Below, piece by piece: positions 1 through 8,768 of a DNA stretch of 64,000 bases. Origin of the DNA: Kingella oralis (GTDB lineage Bacteria; Pseudomonadota; Gammaproteobacteria; Burkholderiales; Neisseriaceae); contig NZ_CP059569.1 in NCBI RefSeq assembly GCF_014054985.1, positions 1,426,001 through 1,490,000 of the forward strand. Reading direction: 5' to 3'. The stretch's first letter is position 1. Every line of letters starts with the position of its first letter. A program made the position numbers and the translations under genes. The notes under the pieces were generated by a model. It was not told the DNA's origin and did no database searches. It worked only from the letters and a program-made list of their open reading frames with translations.

Positions 1-2
1 TA

Positions 3-593
3 TTCCAAGATATTCTCAACAAAATTGCGTGGAACTACCGTAATAACCATAGTGGCTTAAACTTAGACTTAAAAAAATACAGTCAAAAAGAAGCGCAACA
101 AATCAACAACATCTGTCGTGAATTTTATAGCCATACATTATTTTCTCGTTATACCTACCAAAAACAAGACAAGTTGATACACCTAAAACTGCAAGCCGCA
201 ACACCCATTCGTCAATTTTTTAACGGTACATGGTTAGAATGGTTTGCACTCAACGAAATACTTACCCTAGCTAAACAATATGGTAAAAATTACAACTTCT
301 CTTGCGCCCGTAGCGCGAAAATTCGCTTTACCAACGAAGATTTGCACGAATTGGACGTGTTATTTTTACCAAAAAATAAACAACTCATTGTGATTGAATG
401 CAAAACAGGGGAATACCGTCAAAATTTAGATAAATATTTGAATTTAAGAAAACGCTTGAATATCCCTACTGACAATTTTATTCTGTTGGTTACTAACATA
501 AATGAAGCGCAAGCCAAATCACTAAGCAGTATGTATCAACTCACCTTCGCTACGCTAACTGGCTTAATAGAACAGTTGAAAAAAGTGATGTAA
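3..593 (+). CDS. Card1/Can2-like (DUF1887) nuclease, C-terminal part
   Basis: The frame is open from base 3, so the start lies outside the window; about 196 residues remain. The last 120 residues carry a PD-(D/E)xK nuclease pattern: an acidic residue in HELDVLF, then IECKTG, then a strand and helix that include RKRLNIPTDN. This arrangement is typical of the DUF1887/Card1/Can2 family, several members of which are cyclic-oligoadenylate-activated nucleases accompanying type III CRISPR systems. The sensory N-terminal half cannot be seen, so the assignment rests on the nuclease half only. Base composition is markedly more AT-rich than the following genes, which suggests an acquired accessory region to the left. 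Another PD-(D/E)xK nuclease is possible. Confidence 0.6.
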   Translation, partial: FQDILNKIAWNYRNNHSGLNLDLKKYSQKEAQQINNICREFYSHTLFSRYTYQKQDKLIHLKLQAATPIRQFFNGTWLEWFALNEILTLAKQYGKNYNFSCARSAKIRFTNEDLHELDVLFLPKNKQLIVIECKTGEYRQNLDKYLNLRKRLNIPTDNFILLVTNINEAQAKSLSSMYQLTFATLTGLIEQLKKVM

Positions 594-616
594 AAAATTT
601 CAACCCACCGCTTTCA

Positions 617-652
617 GGCTGCCTGAAAGCATCAATCAATAAGGAGAAACAT
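617..652 (+). promoter_or_regulatory. Palindromic DUS and ribosome binding site before the META lipoprotein
   Basis: CTTTCAGGCTGCCTGAAAG is a near-perfect palindrome containing a DUS-like core. It lies between the nuclease gene and the next start codon and is followed by AAGGAG seven bases before the ATG at 654. Confidence 0.5.
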
Positions 653-653
653 C

Positions 654-1100
654 ATGCTAACCAAAACCATGACATTATTCAGCGCAACCTTGCTGCTCGC
701 CGCGTGCAACAGCACCGCACAGTCCAAGCCCGCCACGCCAGCCCAAGCCGCGCCCGCCGTGCAATCGGCTGCGCCCGCATCCATCCACCAAGTGTGGCAC
801 TTAACCGAATTAAGCGGCTTTAAAGGTGACATCCCCGCCAACGCCAAAATGGATTGGACAAAACTGCCCAACTCCTATGCCTACATGGGCTGCAACCACA
901 TGAACTTCCATGCCCAAGCCACATCAGGCAGCCTGAAACTGGGCGAGATGACTTCCACCATCATGCTGTGCGAAAACAATCAGCTAGAAGACGCGTTTAC
1001 CGCCGCCATGAAGCGCGTGTCGCGCTATGAAATCAATGGGCAAACGCTGATTTTGCGTGGCAAAAATGGCGTGCAAATAAAATTTGCACCTGCGCAGTAG
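654..1100 (+). CDS. META-domain (HslJ-like) lipoprotein
   Basis: A 148-residue lipoprotein. The N-terminus is a signal peptide ending in the lipobox LLAAC with Cys18 as the lipidated residue. An Ala/Pro-rich linker to about residue 40 is followed by a META/HslJ-type domain (VWHLTELSG... YMGCNHMNFHA... MTSTIMLCENNQLEDAF), the fold found in heat-inducible HslJ, which is linked to novobiocin resistance in E. coli. The two cysteines in CNH and LCEN are at the usual places. An intragenic DUS encodes SGSLK. Start chosen by the AAGGAG site. It probably sits in the outer membrane facing the periplasm; the exact role is unknown. Confidence 0.8.
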   Translation: MLTKTMTLFSATLLLAACNSTAQSKPATPAQAAPAVQSAAPASIHQVWHLTELSGFKGDIPANAKMDWTKLPNSYAYMGCNHMNFHAQATSGSLKLGEMTSTIMLCENNQLEDAFTAAMKRVSRYEINGQTLILRGKNGVQIKFAPAQ

Positions 1101-1111
1101 TCCGTCTATAA

Positions 1112-1153
1112 AAGGCAGCCTGAAAACGGTTAAACCCATTTTCAGGCTGCCTC
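1112..1153. terminator. DUS inverted-repeat terminator
   Basis: Two convergent DUS (AGGCAGCCTGAAAA and its complement) form a hairpin between the convergent META lipoprotein and yciO genes, so it can serve both strands. Confidence 0.7.
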
Positions 1154-1173
1154 CTATCGTTCAGTTTCGCCCA

Positions 1174-1794
1174 TCACAACCCAAATACCCCCGCATCTCC
1201 CTTGCCCTGCCGCACCAATTCCACCCCATCCGTCATATCAATCACTGTGGTCGGCTCCGTGCCACACCAGCCACCATCAATCACCAAATCCACCGCATGT
1301 TCCAAGCGGTCGCGGATTTCATATGGGTCGGTCAGCGGCTCATCATCCTCAGGCAGCATCAGCGTGCTGCTCAACATCGGCTCGCCCAATTCTTTCAACA
1401 ACGCCAGCGCAATCGCATTATCAGGCACACGCAGCCCAATCGTTTTGCGCTTTGGATGCAAAGTGCGATTCGGCACTTCCTTAGTTGCCTGCAAAATAAA
1501 GGTGTAGCTGCCAGGGGTTGCCGCTTTCAGCTGGCGAAACTGGCTGTTATCCACCTTAGCATAAGTGCCCAAATCGCTCAAATCCGCGCACATCAGCGTT
1601 AAATGATGCTTCAAATCAATCTTGCGAATCGCCAAAATCCGCTCCATCGCCGTCTTATCGCCCAGAGCGCAGCCAATCGCGTAACACGAATCGGTGGGAT
1701 ACACAATCACCCCACCCTTGCGCACAATCTCCACCGCCTGTTTAATCAACCGTTCTTGCGGGTTTTCGGGATGAATAGCAAAAAATTGAGACAT
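1174..1794 (-). CDS. yciO: YciO/YrdC-family protein
   Basis: 206 residues, the same length as E. coli YciO and similar from the first residues (MSQFFAIHPENPQ, GGVIVYPTDS, KRKTIGLRVP, PTTVIDMTD). The family shares the Sua5/YrdC fold that makes threonylcarbamoyl-adenylate for tRNA t6A. YciO itself appears to be a distinct, weakly active paralogue, so a full TsaC role is not claimed. The conserved KxR region (KRKTIGLR) and the YPTDS nucleotide-binding segment are present. It lies downstream of pncC on the same strand, separated by a DUS hairpin. Confidence 0.85.
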   Translation of the reverse strand: MSQFFAIHPENPQERLIKQAVEIVRKGGVIVYPTDSCYAIGCALGDKTAMERILAIRKIDLKHHLTLMCADLSDLGTYAKVDNSQFRQLKAATPGSYTFILQATKEVPNRTLHPKRKTIGLRVPDNAIALALLKELGEPMLSSTLMLPEDDEPLTDPYEIRDRLEHAVDLVIDGGWCGTEPTTVIDMTDGVELVRQGKGDAGVFGL

Positions 1795-1814
1795 GGCTTA
1801 TTCCTTAAAAAAAT

Positions 1815-1854
1815 GTTTTCAGGCTGCCTTTACACATTAGGCAGCCTGAAAAAC
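1815..1854 (-). terminator. DUS inverted-repeat terminator after pncC
   Basis: Two facing DUS with an 8-base loop form a strong stem directly after the pncC stop codon and just upstream of yciO. On the minus strand the stem is followed by a T-rich run. Confidence 0.6.
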
Positions 1855-2330
1855 TATTTCGTTGTTTTTAAATAATGTTCCAAAATCGCTAGCGCATACT
1901 GCACCGCCTGTTCGCGCACCATTTTGCGGTCGCCCTTAAAATGATACTGCTTCGCCCAAATGCGCTGCTTGGTAGCAAAGCCAAACCACACCGTGCCCAC
2001 AGGCTTATCCGCCGTGCCGCCATCGGGGCCCGCAATGCCCGAAATGCTCAACGCATAATCGCTTTTCGCCGCAATCAACGCGCCCAACGCCATCTCGCGC
2101 ACCACCTCCTCGCTCACCGCACCATAATGCCGCAGCGTATCGCTGTTCACATTCACCAGCTGCTCCTTGGCTTGGTTGGAATATGTGATATACGCGCGCT
2201 CAAAAAACGCCGAGCTGCCTGCAATGCTGGTCAATTCCGCCGCCAGCAGCCCGCCTGTGCACGATTCGGCACAAGTGATTTTTTGTTTACGCGCAATCAA
2301 TTCAGATGCGATGTATTCAAGTCGTGTCAT
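1854..2330 (-). CDS. pncC: Nicotinamide-nucleotide amidohydrolase PncC (CinA C-terminal domain)
   Basis: 158 residues forming a stand-alone CinA_C domain with no competence-type N-terminal domain. PncC deamidates nicotinamide mononucleotide to nicotinate mononucleotide, a salvage step after NAD is consumed by DNA ligase. Conserved stretches are AESCTGGLLA near residue 21, FFERAYITYSN, GAVSEEVVREMA and ISGIAGPDGGT, with the usual VGTVWFG segment. Upstream, on the same strand, lies zapD, 26 bases away. Length and motifs fit the family well. Confidence 0.9.
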   Translation of the reverse strand: MTRLEYIASELIARKQKITCAESCTGGLLAAELTSIAGSSAFFERAYITYSNQAKEQLVNVNSDTLRHYGAVSEEVVREMALGALIAAKSDYALSISGIAGPDGGTADKPVGTVWFGFATKQRIWAKQYHFKGDRKMVREQAVQYALAILEHYLKTTK

Positions 2331-2356
2331 GGTGTTCTCGGTTCACAGCGCCGTTT

Positions 2357-3118
2357 TCAGGCTGCCTGCCGTATGGCAGAATCGCCATCAAAACTGCACA
2401 CAATCATTTTAAAATCAATATCATGCGGGATAACCTCGCCCCGCATCCCTTCTTGGCTCGCCCGCACAAAACGAATATGCGTGAAATACTTATTCGCCGA
2501 CACCTCGGGCAACGCCCCCAAACTTTGCGGAATTTCAATTGTCAGCAAATGAATGTTTTGCTCCATTTTGCTGTGTTCATAATGCCCCGCCTCAGCATGG
2601 CATTGCACAACAATTTGATTGCTGCGCAAAATTTCCAGCAGCAAATGCACGGCATGATACGTCGGCATCATAAATTGGCTCCAACGCTGCAAATCCTGCC
2701 TGCGTTTTCTCGCATCCACCTTTTGCCAAAAATAATAACTCGGCAGCTCAACAGGCGTGGTCCCCCCCGCCACCAACATGCGCTGTTTCACCGCCATCAG
2801 CCATTCATTTTCGCGAATATGCTGCCCAAATTTTTGCTGCACTTCCTGCAAATTCTGCGCCGTTTGGTTTAAACGCTCCAACATCGGCACATCATTTTGA
2901 TATTTCTCACTTTGCCGCTGGCGTTCCAATTCCTGCAAAATATCCAACTTCAATTCCGCACGCGACGAGCTTTCCATAATCTCAAACAGCGTGCTTAACG
3001 CAATATGGTGCGACCATTTATCATCGCCAGAGGTGGCATGGTTGAAGCGGTTGAACAAATGCTCAATACGAATCAAGCTGCGAACGCGCTCGGTCAATGG
3101 GTGGTCAAAATTCAACAT
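2357..3118 (-). CDS. zapD: Cell division protein ZapD
   Basis: 253 residues, the usual size of ZapD (YacF), which bundles FtsZ protofilaments at midcell. The N-terminus FDHPLTERVRSLIRIEHLF is the most conserved segment of the family. The C-terminal part contains HYEHSKMEQ and the beta-rich region. The stop codon TGA is supplied by a DUS (C-terminus RQAA). It belongs to the leftward block pilF-pilG-pilD-coaE-zapD, the same order as pilBCD-coaE-yacF in other proteobacteria. Confidence 0.9.
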   Translation of the reverse strand: MLNFDHPLTERVRSLIRIEHLFNRFNHATSGDDKWSHHIALSTLFEIMESSSRAELKLDILQELERQRQSEKYQNDVPMLERLNQTAQNLQEVQQKFGQHIRENEWLMAVKQRMLVAGGTTPVELPSYYFWQKVDARKRRQDLQRWSQFMMPTYHAVHLLLEILRSNQIVVQCHAEAGHYEHSKMEQNIHLLTIEIPQSLGALPEVSANKYFTHIRFVRASQEGMRGEVIPHDIDFKMIVCSFDGDSAIRQAA

Positions 3119-3158
3119 CTATATGATTTTCCTTATTTTTCACTGGCAAAACATCGTT

Positions 3159-3767
3159 TCAGGCAGCCTGAAACAACGCTAAATACGCGCGATGCTGCAT
3201 CTCGACCGCCTGCTGCAAATCTTGCAGACTGCCTGTATTGGCAATCACATCATCCGCAACACGCAAACGCGCCTCATCGCTCGCTTGGGTAGCCATAATG
3301 GCGCGAACAGTGGCTTCTGTCAAACCATTGCGCGTCATCACACGCTGCACACGAATGTTTTCAGGGCAAGTAACCACTAAAATCCGTTCCACAAGCGATT
3401 GAAAAATAGGATGTTCCACCAAAGTCGGAATTTCCACCACACCATAGGCAGCCTGAAAATCCTGTTGCTGCCGCTCAATTTCCGCAAAAATCAGCGGATG
3501 CAAAATCGCCTCTAACTGCGCCTTTGCCTGCCCGTCCACAAACACACGCTCACGCATATACGCACGATTGAGGCAGCCTGAAACCGTGAGCACATCATCA
3601 CCAAACTGGTGGCGAATCTGCTGCAATGCCATGCTGCCCGTCGTTTGCGTAAGCTGCCGCGAAATCGCATCTGCATCAATTCGCGGCACGCCCAAAGCAG
3701 AAAAATCGGCAGCGACTTGACTTTTGCCACTACCGATTCCACCTGTTAGTCCAATCCAAACAGTCAT
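3159..3767 (-). CDS. coaE: Dephospho-CoA kinase
   Basis: 202 residues. It phosphorylates the ribose 3'-OH of dephospho-CoA, the last step of coenzyme A synthesis. The P-loop GGIGSGKS (residues 9-16), IDAD and the LID-type segment VERILVVTCPENIRVQRV are present. An internal DUS encodes VSGCLNRAYM, and the C-terminus LFQAA with its TGA stop comes from a palindromic DUS. It starts one base beyond the pilD stop codon, so it is tightly coupled to the pilus genes. Confidence 0.93.
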   Translation of the reverse strand: MTVWIGLTGGIGSGKSQVAADFSALGVPRIDADAISRQLTQTTGSMALQQIRHQFGDDVLTVSGCLNRAYMRERVFVDGQAKAQLEAILHPLIFAEIERQQQDFQAAYGVVEIPTLVEHPIFQSLVERILVVTCPENIRVQRVMTRNGLTEATVRAIMATQASDEARLRVADDVIANTGSLQDLQQAVEMQHRAYLALFQAA

Positions 3768-3768
3768 C

Positions 3769-4602
3769 TTAAAAGCCTGATTTCATCAGCCACCAGCGGA
3801 TAAATTCGCCCACCGAGCCGTGAAATAAAAACACAAACCAACCTGCAATCGCTAAGCATGGACCAAATGCCATCGGCGTATTTCGCGCAATGCGTTTTAC
3901 CAAAAACGCCGCAATGCCCACAAACGAAGCAACAAGTAAGGTAATCGGTATAACAGCAACACCCAGCCACGCTCCGATTGCCGCCAGCAATTTGAAGTCG
4001 CCATAGCCCATGCCCTCTTTGCCTGTGAGCAGCTTAAATGCCCAATACAATGTCCACAGGCTCATATAACCCACCATTGCACCGATAACTGCTTGTTCCA
4101 ATGGCACAAAACCTGTTTTCAAGTTAAACAGCAACCCGAACCATATCAATGGCAAGGTCAGCTCGTCAGGCAATAATTGCGTATCCGCATCAATAAACGT
4201 CATCGCAATCACATATGCCGTAAACACACACGCGCCGATGGTTTCCAGCGAATAACCATATTGCCATGCCATCAGCCCAAACAACACGCCCGTTAACAAT
4301 TCCACCAAGGGATAGCGGATACTAATCGGTGTATGACAAGAATAGCATTTACCACGCAAAATCAACCAACTAATCACAGGAATATTTTGCCAAGGCTTAA
4401 CGCCAGCCCCGCAATTTCCGCAACGCGATGGCGGCGTAATTAAGTTGAAAGTCGGCTGCTCAATAGCTTCCAGTTCCAAATGTTCTCTCGCTGCCCGTGT
4501 CCACGTATTATTCAGCCACACGGGCAAGCGATAAATGACCACATTGAGAAAACTGCCAACTGCTAGACCAAAGATAACAGCAAAGACAATAATAATATCC
4601 AA
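3769..4602 (-). CDS. pilD: Type IV prepilin peptidase / N-methyltransferase
   Basis: 277 residues, an inner-membrane aspartyl protease that cleaves prepilin leaders and N-methylates the new N-terminus. Two CxxC pairs (C61/C64 and C86/C89) lie in the cytoplasmic loop. The catalytic aspartates are in FIDADTQLLPDE (about D138-D140) and GMGYGD (D202). About eight hydrophobic segments follow. The gene sits between pilG (10 bases upstream) and coaE (1 base downstream) in one leftward transcription unit. Length and all key residues are normal. Confidence 0.94.
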   Translation of the reverse strand: MDIIIVFAVIFGLAVGSFLNVVIYRLPVWLNNTWTRAAREHLELEAIEQPTFNLITPPSRCGNCGAGVKPWQNIPVISWLILRGKCYSCHTPISIRYPLVELLTGVLFGLMAWQYGYSLETIGACVFTAYVIAMTFIDADTQLLPDELTLPLIWFGLLFNLKTGFVPLEQAVIGAMVGYMSLWTLYWAFKLLTGKEGMGYGDFKLLAAIGAWLGVAVIPITLLVASFVGIAAFLVKRIARNTPMAFGPCLAIAGWFVFLFHGSVGEFIRWWLMKSGF

Positions 4603-4612
4603 TGTTTATTCC

Positions 4613-5896
4613 TTAACCGATTGCATCACCAATGCTGAATAATGGCAGATACATCGCAATCAAAATTACACCTACGATACCGCCTAAAACAACCATGATG
4701 ATGGGTTCCATTAAGGATGAAAGTGTCGCTACTGCCGCATCCACCTCATCTTCATAGAATTCAGCCACTTTATTTAACATATCGTCCAGCGCACCTGATT
4801 CTTCACCAATGGATGCCATCTGCACCACCATGTTAGGAAAAACGCCCGATGCTTGCATACCAGATGTGAGCGAAATACCTTGATTTACTTTACCGCGGAT
4901 TTCATAAGTAGCTTCTTCGTAGATAATATTGCCTGATGCGCCCGCAACAGAATCCAACACTTCAACCAACGGCACACCCGCAGTAAACAGAGTTGCTGTT
5001 GTACGCGCCCAACGTGCAACTGTTGCTTTGCGTACAATTTCACCAAAAATCGGCATTTTTAATAACCATCCATCTACTCGTTTTTGGAATGCAGGAGAAC
5101 GTTTATGAAATTGAACTAAGCCAACTATCGCACCAATCAATATTGGAATAATTATCCATCCTTGAGTTACAAAAAAATCAGACAAATTCATCATCCATTG
5201 CGTCAAACCTGGTAATTCTGCACCAAGTCCCTCATAAATTTTCTTAAAGGATGGCAATACAAACATCATCATGACCAAGATTAAAACAATCGCCACCACA
5301 ATCACAGCAATCGGATAAGTGAGCGCACTTTTTACTTTTTTCTTAATGGCTTGCGTTTTTTCCATATAGGTTGCTAATTTATCTAGCAAACCTTCCAATA
5401 CACCACCCGCTTCGCCAGCAGCAACCAAGTTGCAATAAAATTTATCAAAATATTTAGGATGTTGTGAAAAAGAACTCGCCAAGGAATTACCTTGCTCAAC
5501 GCTATTTTTTACATCCAGCAGCAAATTGGTCATTGCTGCATTAGAATGACCTTTCGCCACAATATCAAATGCTTGCATCAGCGGCAAACCCGCTTTCATC
5601 ATAGTAGATAACTGACGTGTAAACACTGCAATATCCGCAGAAGTAATCTTCTTCTGGCGTTGTTTTTTCATTTTTGTCAGTTGGATGATTTTGATTTGGC
5701 GGCGGGCTAATTTCTGACGTGCTTCATCTTCTGTTTTCGCCACCACCTCACCGCGCACAATCGAATCACTTTGTAGACTTTTTCCTTCAAACTGATAGCG
5801 ATTGCCTTTTTCTACTTTCTTAACATTTGCAGCAGGCTTTTTTGCTACTAATTTCTTAGGAGCTGCTTTTTTAGCAGGTTTTGCTAGAGATGCCAT
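4613..5896 (-). CDS. pilG: Type IV pilus inner-membrane platform protein
   Basis: 427 residues; the Neisseria name is PilG, PilC in Pseudomonas. It is the GspF-type polytopic protein that couples the assembly ATPase to pilin in the inner membrane. A Lys/Ala/Pro-rich tail of about 30 residues precedes two repeated GspF domains (about 95-215 and 300-420), each with FTRQLSTMMKAGLPL-like and ARWARTTATLFTAGVPL-like openings and GExxG motifs. Three transmembrane segments are visible. It lies directly downstream of pilF (23 bases). Confidence 0.93.
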   Translation of the reverse strand: MASLAKPAKKAAPKKLVAKKPAANVKKVEKGNRYQFEGKSLQSDSIVRGEVVAKTEDEARQKLARRQIKIIQLTKMKKQRQKKITSADIAVFTRQLSTMMKAGLPLMQAFDIVAKGHSNAAMTNLLLDVKNSVEQGNSLASSFSQHPKYFDKFYCNLVAAGEAGGVLEGLLDKLATYMEKTQAIKKKVKSALTYPIAVIVVAIVLILVMMMFVLPSFKKIYEGLGAELPGLTQWMMNLSDFFVTQGWIIIPILIGAIVGLVQFHKRSPAFQKRVDGWLLKMPIFGEIVRKATVARWARTTATLFTAGVPLVEVLDSVAGASGNIIYEEATYEIRGKVNQGISLTSGMQASGVFPNMVVQMASIGEESGALDDMLNKVAEFYEDEVDAAVATLSSLMEPIIMVVLGGIVGVILIAMYLPLFSIGDAIG

Positions 5897-5919
5897 AATA
5901 ATTCCTTCAATTTAGACAA

Positions 5920-7605
5920 TTATTCATTTGTTGTTGCGATTACTTCCTCTAACGAAGTAATGCCTTGCATAACTTTCAACAATCCAGAACGACGCAAATC
6001 CACCAATCCTTCTTCGTAGGCAATGTTGGCAATATCTACTTCCGTACCGCCCTTCATAATGACTTCTTTCATTTTTTCGGTCATCGGCATCACTTCATAT
6101 AAACCAGCACGCCCTTTATAACCCTTGCCTTTGCAAGCATCGCAACCAACAGGGCGATACATAGTCCATTCTTTTGCCAAATCTTCTTCCGTAAACCCCA
6201 CATCCAATAATGCTTCTTTGGGCGGACGCTCCATCGGTTGTTTACACGCCACGCACAAACGACGCGCCAAGCGTTGCGCCATAATCAAGTTTACCGCACT
6301 GGCAATATTAAAAGGCGCAACTCCCATATTGAGCATACGAGATAGTGTTGCGGGTGCATTATTGGTATGCAAGGTTGAGAACACCATGTGCCCCGTTTGT
6401 GCCGCTTTAATCGCAATATCCGCCGTACCCAAATCACGAATCTCACCAATCATGATAACATCCGGGTCTTGCCGCAGGAATGCTTTTAGTGCCGCTTCAA
6501 ACGTTAAGCCTTGCTTATCATTTACGTTTACTTGGTTAATCCCTGGTAAGTTAATCTCGGCGGGGTCTTCTGCGGTGGAAATATTGATATCTTCGGTATT
6601 GAGAATATTTAAGCAAGTATAAAGCGATACCGTCTTACCCGAACCTGTTGGTCCTGTTACCAACACCATGCCGTATGGGCGATTGATGGCTTCCATAATC
6701 AGTTCTTTTTGGAAGTCTTCAAAGCCCAATTGGTCAATATTCAAGCTAGCCGCGTCTGAGTTCAAAATACGCATCACCACTTTTTCACCAAACAAGCAGG
6801 GCATGGTGTTCACACGAAAGTCAATGGCTTTGGCGTTTTTGGAAAATTGCAATTGGATACGACCGTCTTGTGGAACACGCTTTTCGGAAATATCCATTTT
6901 TGCCATCACTTTGATACGCGATGCCAGCTGGTTGCGCACAGAAAGCGGTGGTTGCACCACCTCGCGCAACTGCCCGTCGGCACGAAAGCGAACACGCGCC
7001 ATAAATTCGTAAAATTCAAAGTGAATATCGGATGCGCCTGATTGAACCGCATCGGCCAGAATTTTTTGAATAAACCGCGCAACAGGCCCATCTTCTTCTT
7101 CCACGCCATCCACAATCATGGCGGGAGCTTGACCGTTTTCCAGTTGCGTGGCAGCAACGTCCATTTCTTTTAACAATTCGTTGTTGCTTTGACCAAACCA
7201 GTCCAACACATTGGTTAATTGGTCATCGCGCACCACCACCAGCTCAACTTGCAAGCCTGATGCAAACGCCAGTTTTTGCACATTTTGGATTTGCGTGGGG
7301 TCGGAAACGCCCACATACAAAGAACGTCCGCGCTTCAACAATGGGATGCAACGAAATTCTTTCATTTGTTCCGATGTCATCACGTCTTTAATTACGCGGC
7401 TGCGCGGATAGTAATTCAAATCCAAAACAGGGTAATTAAACAAGCGGGCGCACAATTCTGCCAACGCCTCTGGCGTGATGATTTTGTCGCCAAAAAGCAA
7501 GGGCATAACGGGTTTTTCTGCTTTTACGGCTGCTTGATATTTTTCAATATTCTCTTGCGGAACAAGTTTTTGCTGTACCAAAATACGCAATAAACCAATA
7601 CTCAT
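5920..7605 (-). CDS. pilF: Type IV pilus assembly ATPase
   Basis: 561 residues; the Neisseria name is PilF, PilB in Pseudomonas. It is the hexameric GspE-family ATPase that drives pilus extension. An N-terminal MshEN domain (about 1-150) precedes the ATPase core with Walker A GPTGSGKT (residues 318-325), an Asp box (SGASDIHFE), Walker B (DVIMIGEIRD) and the His box (STLHTN). A C-terminal zinc site CVAC...CDAC is present, as in PilB and not in PilT. It is first in the leftward pilF-pilG-pilD-coaE-zapD block. Confidence 0.94.
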   Translation of the reverse strand: MSIGLLRILVQQKLVPQENIEKYQAAVKAEKPVMPLLFGDKIITPEALAELCARLFNYPVLDLNYYPRSRVIKDVMTSEQMKEFRCIPLLKRGRSLYVGVSDPTQIQNVQKLAFASGLQVELVVVRDDQLTNVLDWFGQSNNELLKEMDVAATQLENGQAPAMIVDGVEEEDGPVARFIQKILADAVQSGASDIHFEFYEFMARVRFRADGQLREVVQPPLSVRNQLASRIKVMAKMDISEKRVPQDGRIQLQFSKNAKAIDFRVNTMPCLFGEKVVMRILNSDAASLNIDQLGFEDFQKELIMEAINRPYGMVLVTGPTGSGKTVSLYTCLNILNTEDINISTAEDPAEINLPGINQVNVNDKQGLTFEAALKAFLRQDPDVIMIGEIRDLGTADIAIKAAQTGHMVFSTLHTNNAPATLSRMLNMGVAPFNIASAVNLIMAQRLARRLCVACKQPMERPPKEALLDVGFTEEDLAKEWTMYRPVGCDACKGKGYKGRAGLYEVMPMTEKMKEVIMKGGTEVDIANIAYEEGLVDLRRSGLLKVMQGITSLEEVIATTNE

Positions 7606-7780
7606 ACTGCTTCCTGTTTATTCTTTATGCTTAATTAGACAGCCTGAAAATCTTGGGCTGCCTTGCGCATTAAACTGTAAAATTTCTCGGGCAATTATAC
7701 CAAATCTCGCTTTAAGTGTTGCTTTATCTTAGCAAATGTAAAGTTTTTTAGGGAAAAGCGTTTTATTTGTGCGACAAATG
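7606..7780. other. Intergenic region upstream of pilF
   Basis: Holds a degenerate DUS pair near 7638-7665 and an AT-rich stretch that probably carries the pilF promoter. No reliable -35/-10 pair was picked out. Confidence 0.3.
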
Positions 7781-7812
7781 AAAAAAAGCAGCTAAATTTA
7801 GCTGCTTTTTTA
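7781..7812 (-). terminator. Terminator of the tRNA-Thr unit
   Basis: AGCAGCTAAATTTAGCTGCT is a perfect palindrome flanked by A- and T-runs just after the second tRNA-Thr on the minus strand. Confidence 0.75.
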
Positions 7813-7817
7813 TTTGG

Positions 7818-7890
7818 TGCCGGCGGCAGGAATCGAACTCGCGACCCCCTGATTACAAGTCAGGTGCTCTACCAACTGAGCTACACCGGC
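7818..7890 (-). tRNA. tRNA-Thr (TGT)
   Basis: A 73-nt cloverleaf plus encoded CCA (7815-7817). The anticodon loop reads CTTGTAA, giving anticodon TGT. Acceptor stem GCCGGTG/CGCCGGC. The mature sequence is identical to that of the next upstream copy. Confidence 0.95.
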
Positions 7891-7910
7891 GTTAAAGGAG
7901 TGAATTGTGG

Positions 7911-7983
7911 TGCCGGCGGCAGGAATCGAACTCGCGACCCCCTGATTACAAGTCAGGTGCTCTACCAACTGAGCTACACCGGC
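7911..7983 (-). tRNA. tRNA-Thr (TGT), second copy
   Basis: Identical in mature sequence to the copy at 7818, with an encoded CCA at 7908-7910. The two are separated by a 17-base spacer and read from one promoter. Confidence 0.95.
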
Positions 7984-7997
7984 ACGGAAAGACGCGC

Positions 7998-8025
7998 ATT
8001 ATACGGCTATTTTTAAGTTTGACAA
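7998..8025 (-). promoter_or_regulatory. Sigma-70 promoter of the tRNA-Thr pair
   Basis: On the minus strand, TTGTCA (8020-8025) and TATAAT (7998-8003) are spaced by 16 bases. They lie 14 bases before the first tRNA, with the GC-rich discriminator GCGCG typical of stable-RNA promoters. Confidence 0.7.
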
Positions 8026-8078
8026 GTATTGAACGGGGCGTGGCAATCAGAGTTTTGTTTTTTATTGATAAATTATTT

Positions 8079-8768
8079 TCAGGCTGCCTGAAAGGGGAAA
8101 ACGCCCCCATCTTGCACGGTGAGCACGCGGTTGAAGCGTTGAGCGAGTTCGTCGTCGTGGGTAACGACGATGAGTGCTGTGCCCAGCTCGGCTTGCAGTT
8201 CCAGCATCAGGTCTAGCACGAGCCGTGCATTTTTGCGGTCTAGATTGCCTGTGGGCTCGTCGGCGAGCAGGCATTTGGGATGATTAACAAGGGCGCGGGC
8301 GATGGCGGCGCGTTGTCGTTCACCGCCTGATAGCTCGGCTGGGCGGTGCTGGATGCGCTGAGCAAGACCAACTTTTTCCAGCATGGCTGTGGCGCGGGCT
8401 TCTGCTTCCTTGCGGGGTGTTTTCCCGATAAGCAGTGGCATCATCACGTTTTCTAGGGCGGTGAACTCGGCGAGCAGGTGGTGGAATTGGTACACAAAGC
8501 CTAGATTTTGGTTGCGCAATGCGCCGAGTTTGGCTTGGCTGAGTGTTTTGAGGTCTTGCCCGATGATTTTCAGGCTGCCTGAATCGGGTTTGTCTAATCC
8601 GCCTAGAATGTGCAGCAGGGTGGATTTGCCGCTGCCTGATGCGCCGATAATGCTCACGCTTTCGTTTTCGTTGATGCTGAAATTGAGGTCGCGCAGCACT
8701 TCAACGTTGAGCGCGCCGTCGTGGTAGGTTTTGGCGATGTGTTGGGCTTCTATAATGGGCTTATTCAT
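8079..8768 (-). CDS. lolD: Lipoprotein-releasing ABC transporter ATPase
   Basis: 229 residues. LolD powers release of lipoproteins from the inner membrane to LolA. Walker A GASGSGKST, the LolD-type Q-loop region FVYQFHHLLAEFTALENVMMPLL, signature LSGGERQR and Walker B LLADEPTGNLD are all present. The start is taken at ATG 8768, overlapping the lolC stop by eight bases; an upstream open stretch lacks family similarity. A DUS inside encodes SGSLK, and another supplies the C-terminus FQAA and the TGA stop. Confidence 0.93.
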   Translation of the reverse strand: MNKPIIEAQHIAKTYHDGALNVEVLRDLNFSINENESVSIIGASGSGKSTLLHILGGLDKPDSGSLKIIGQDLKTLSQAKLGALRNQNLGFVYQFHHLLAEFTALENVMMPLLIGKTPRKEAEARATAMLEKVGLAQRIQHRPAELSGGERQRAAIARALVNHPKCLLADEPTGNLDRKNARLVLDLMLELQAELGTALIVVTHDDELAQRFNRVLTVQDGGVFPFQAA

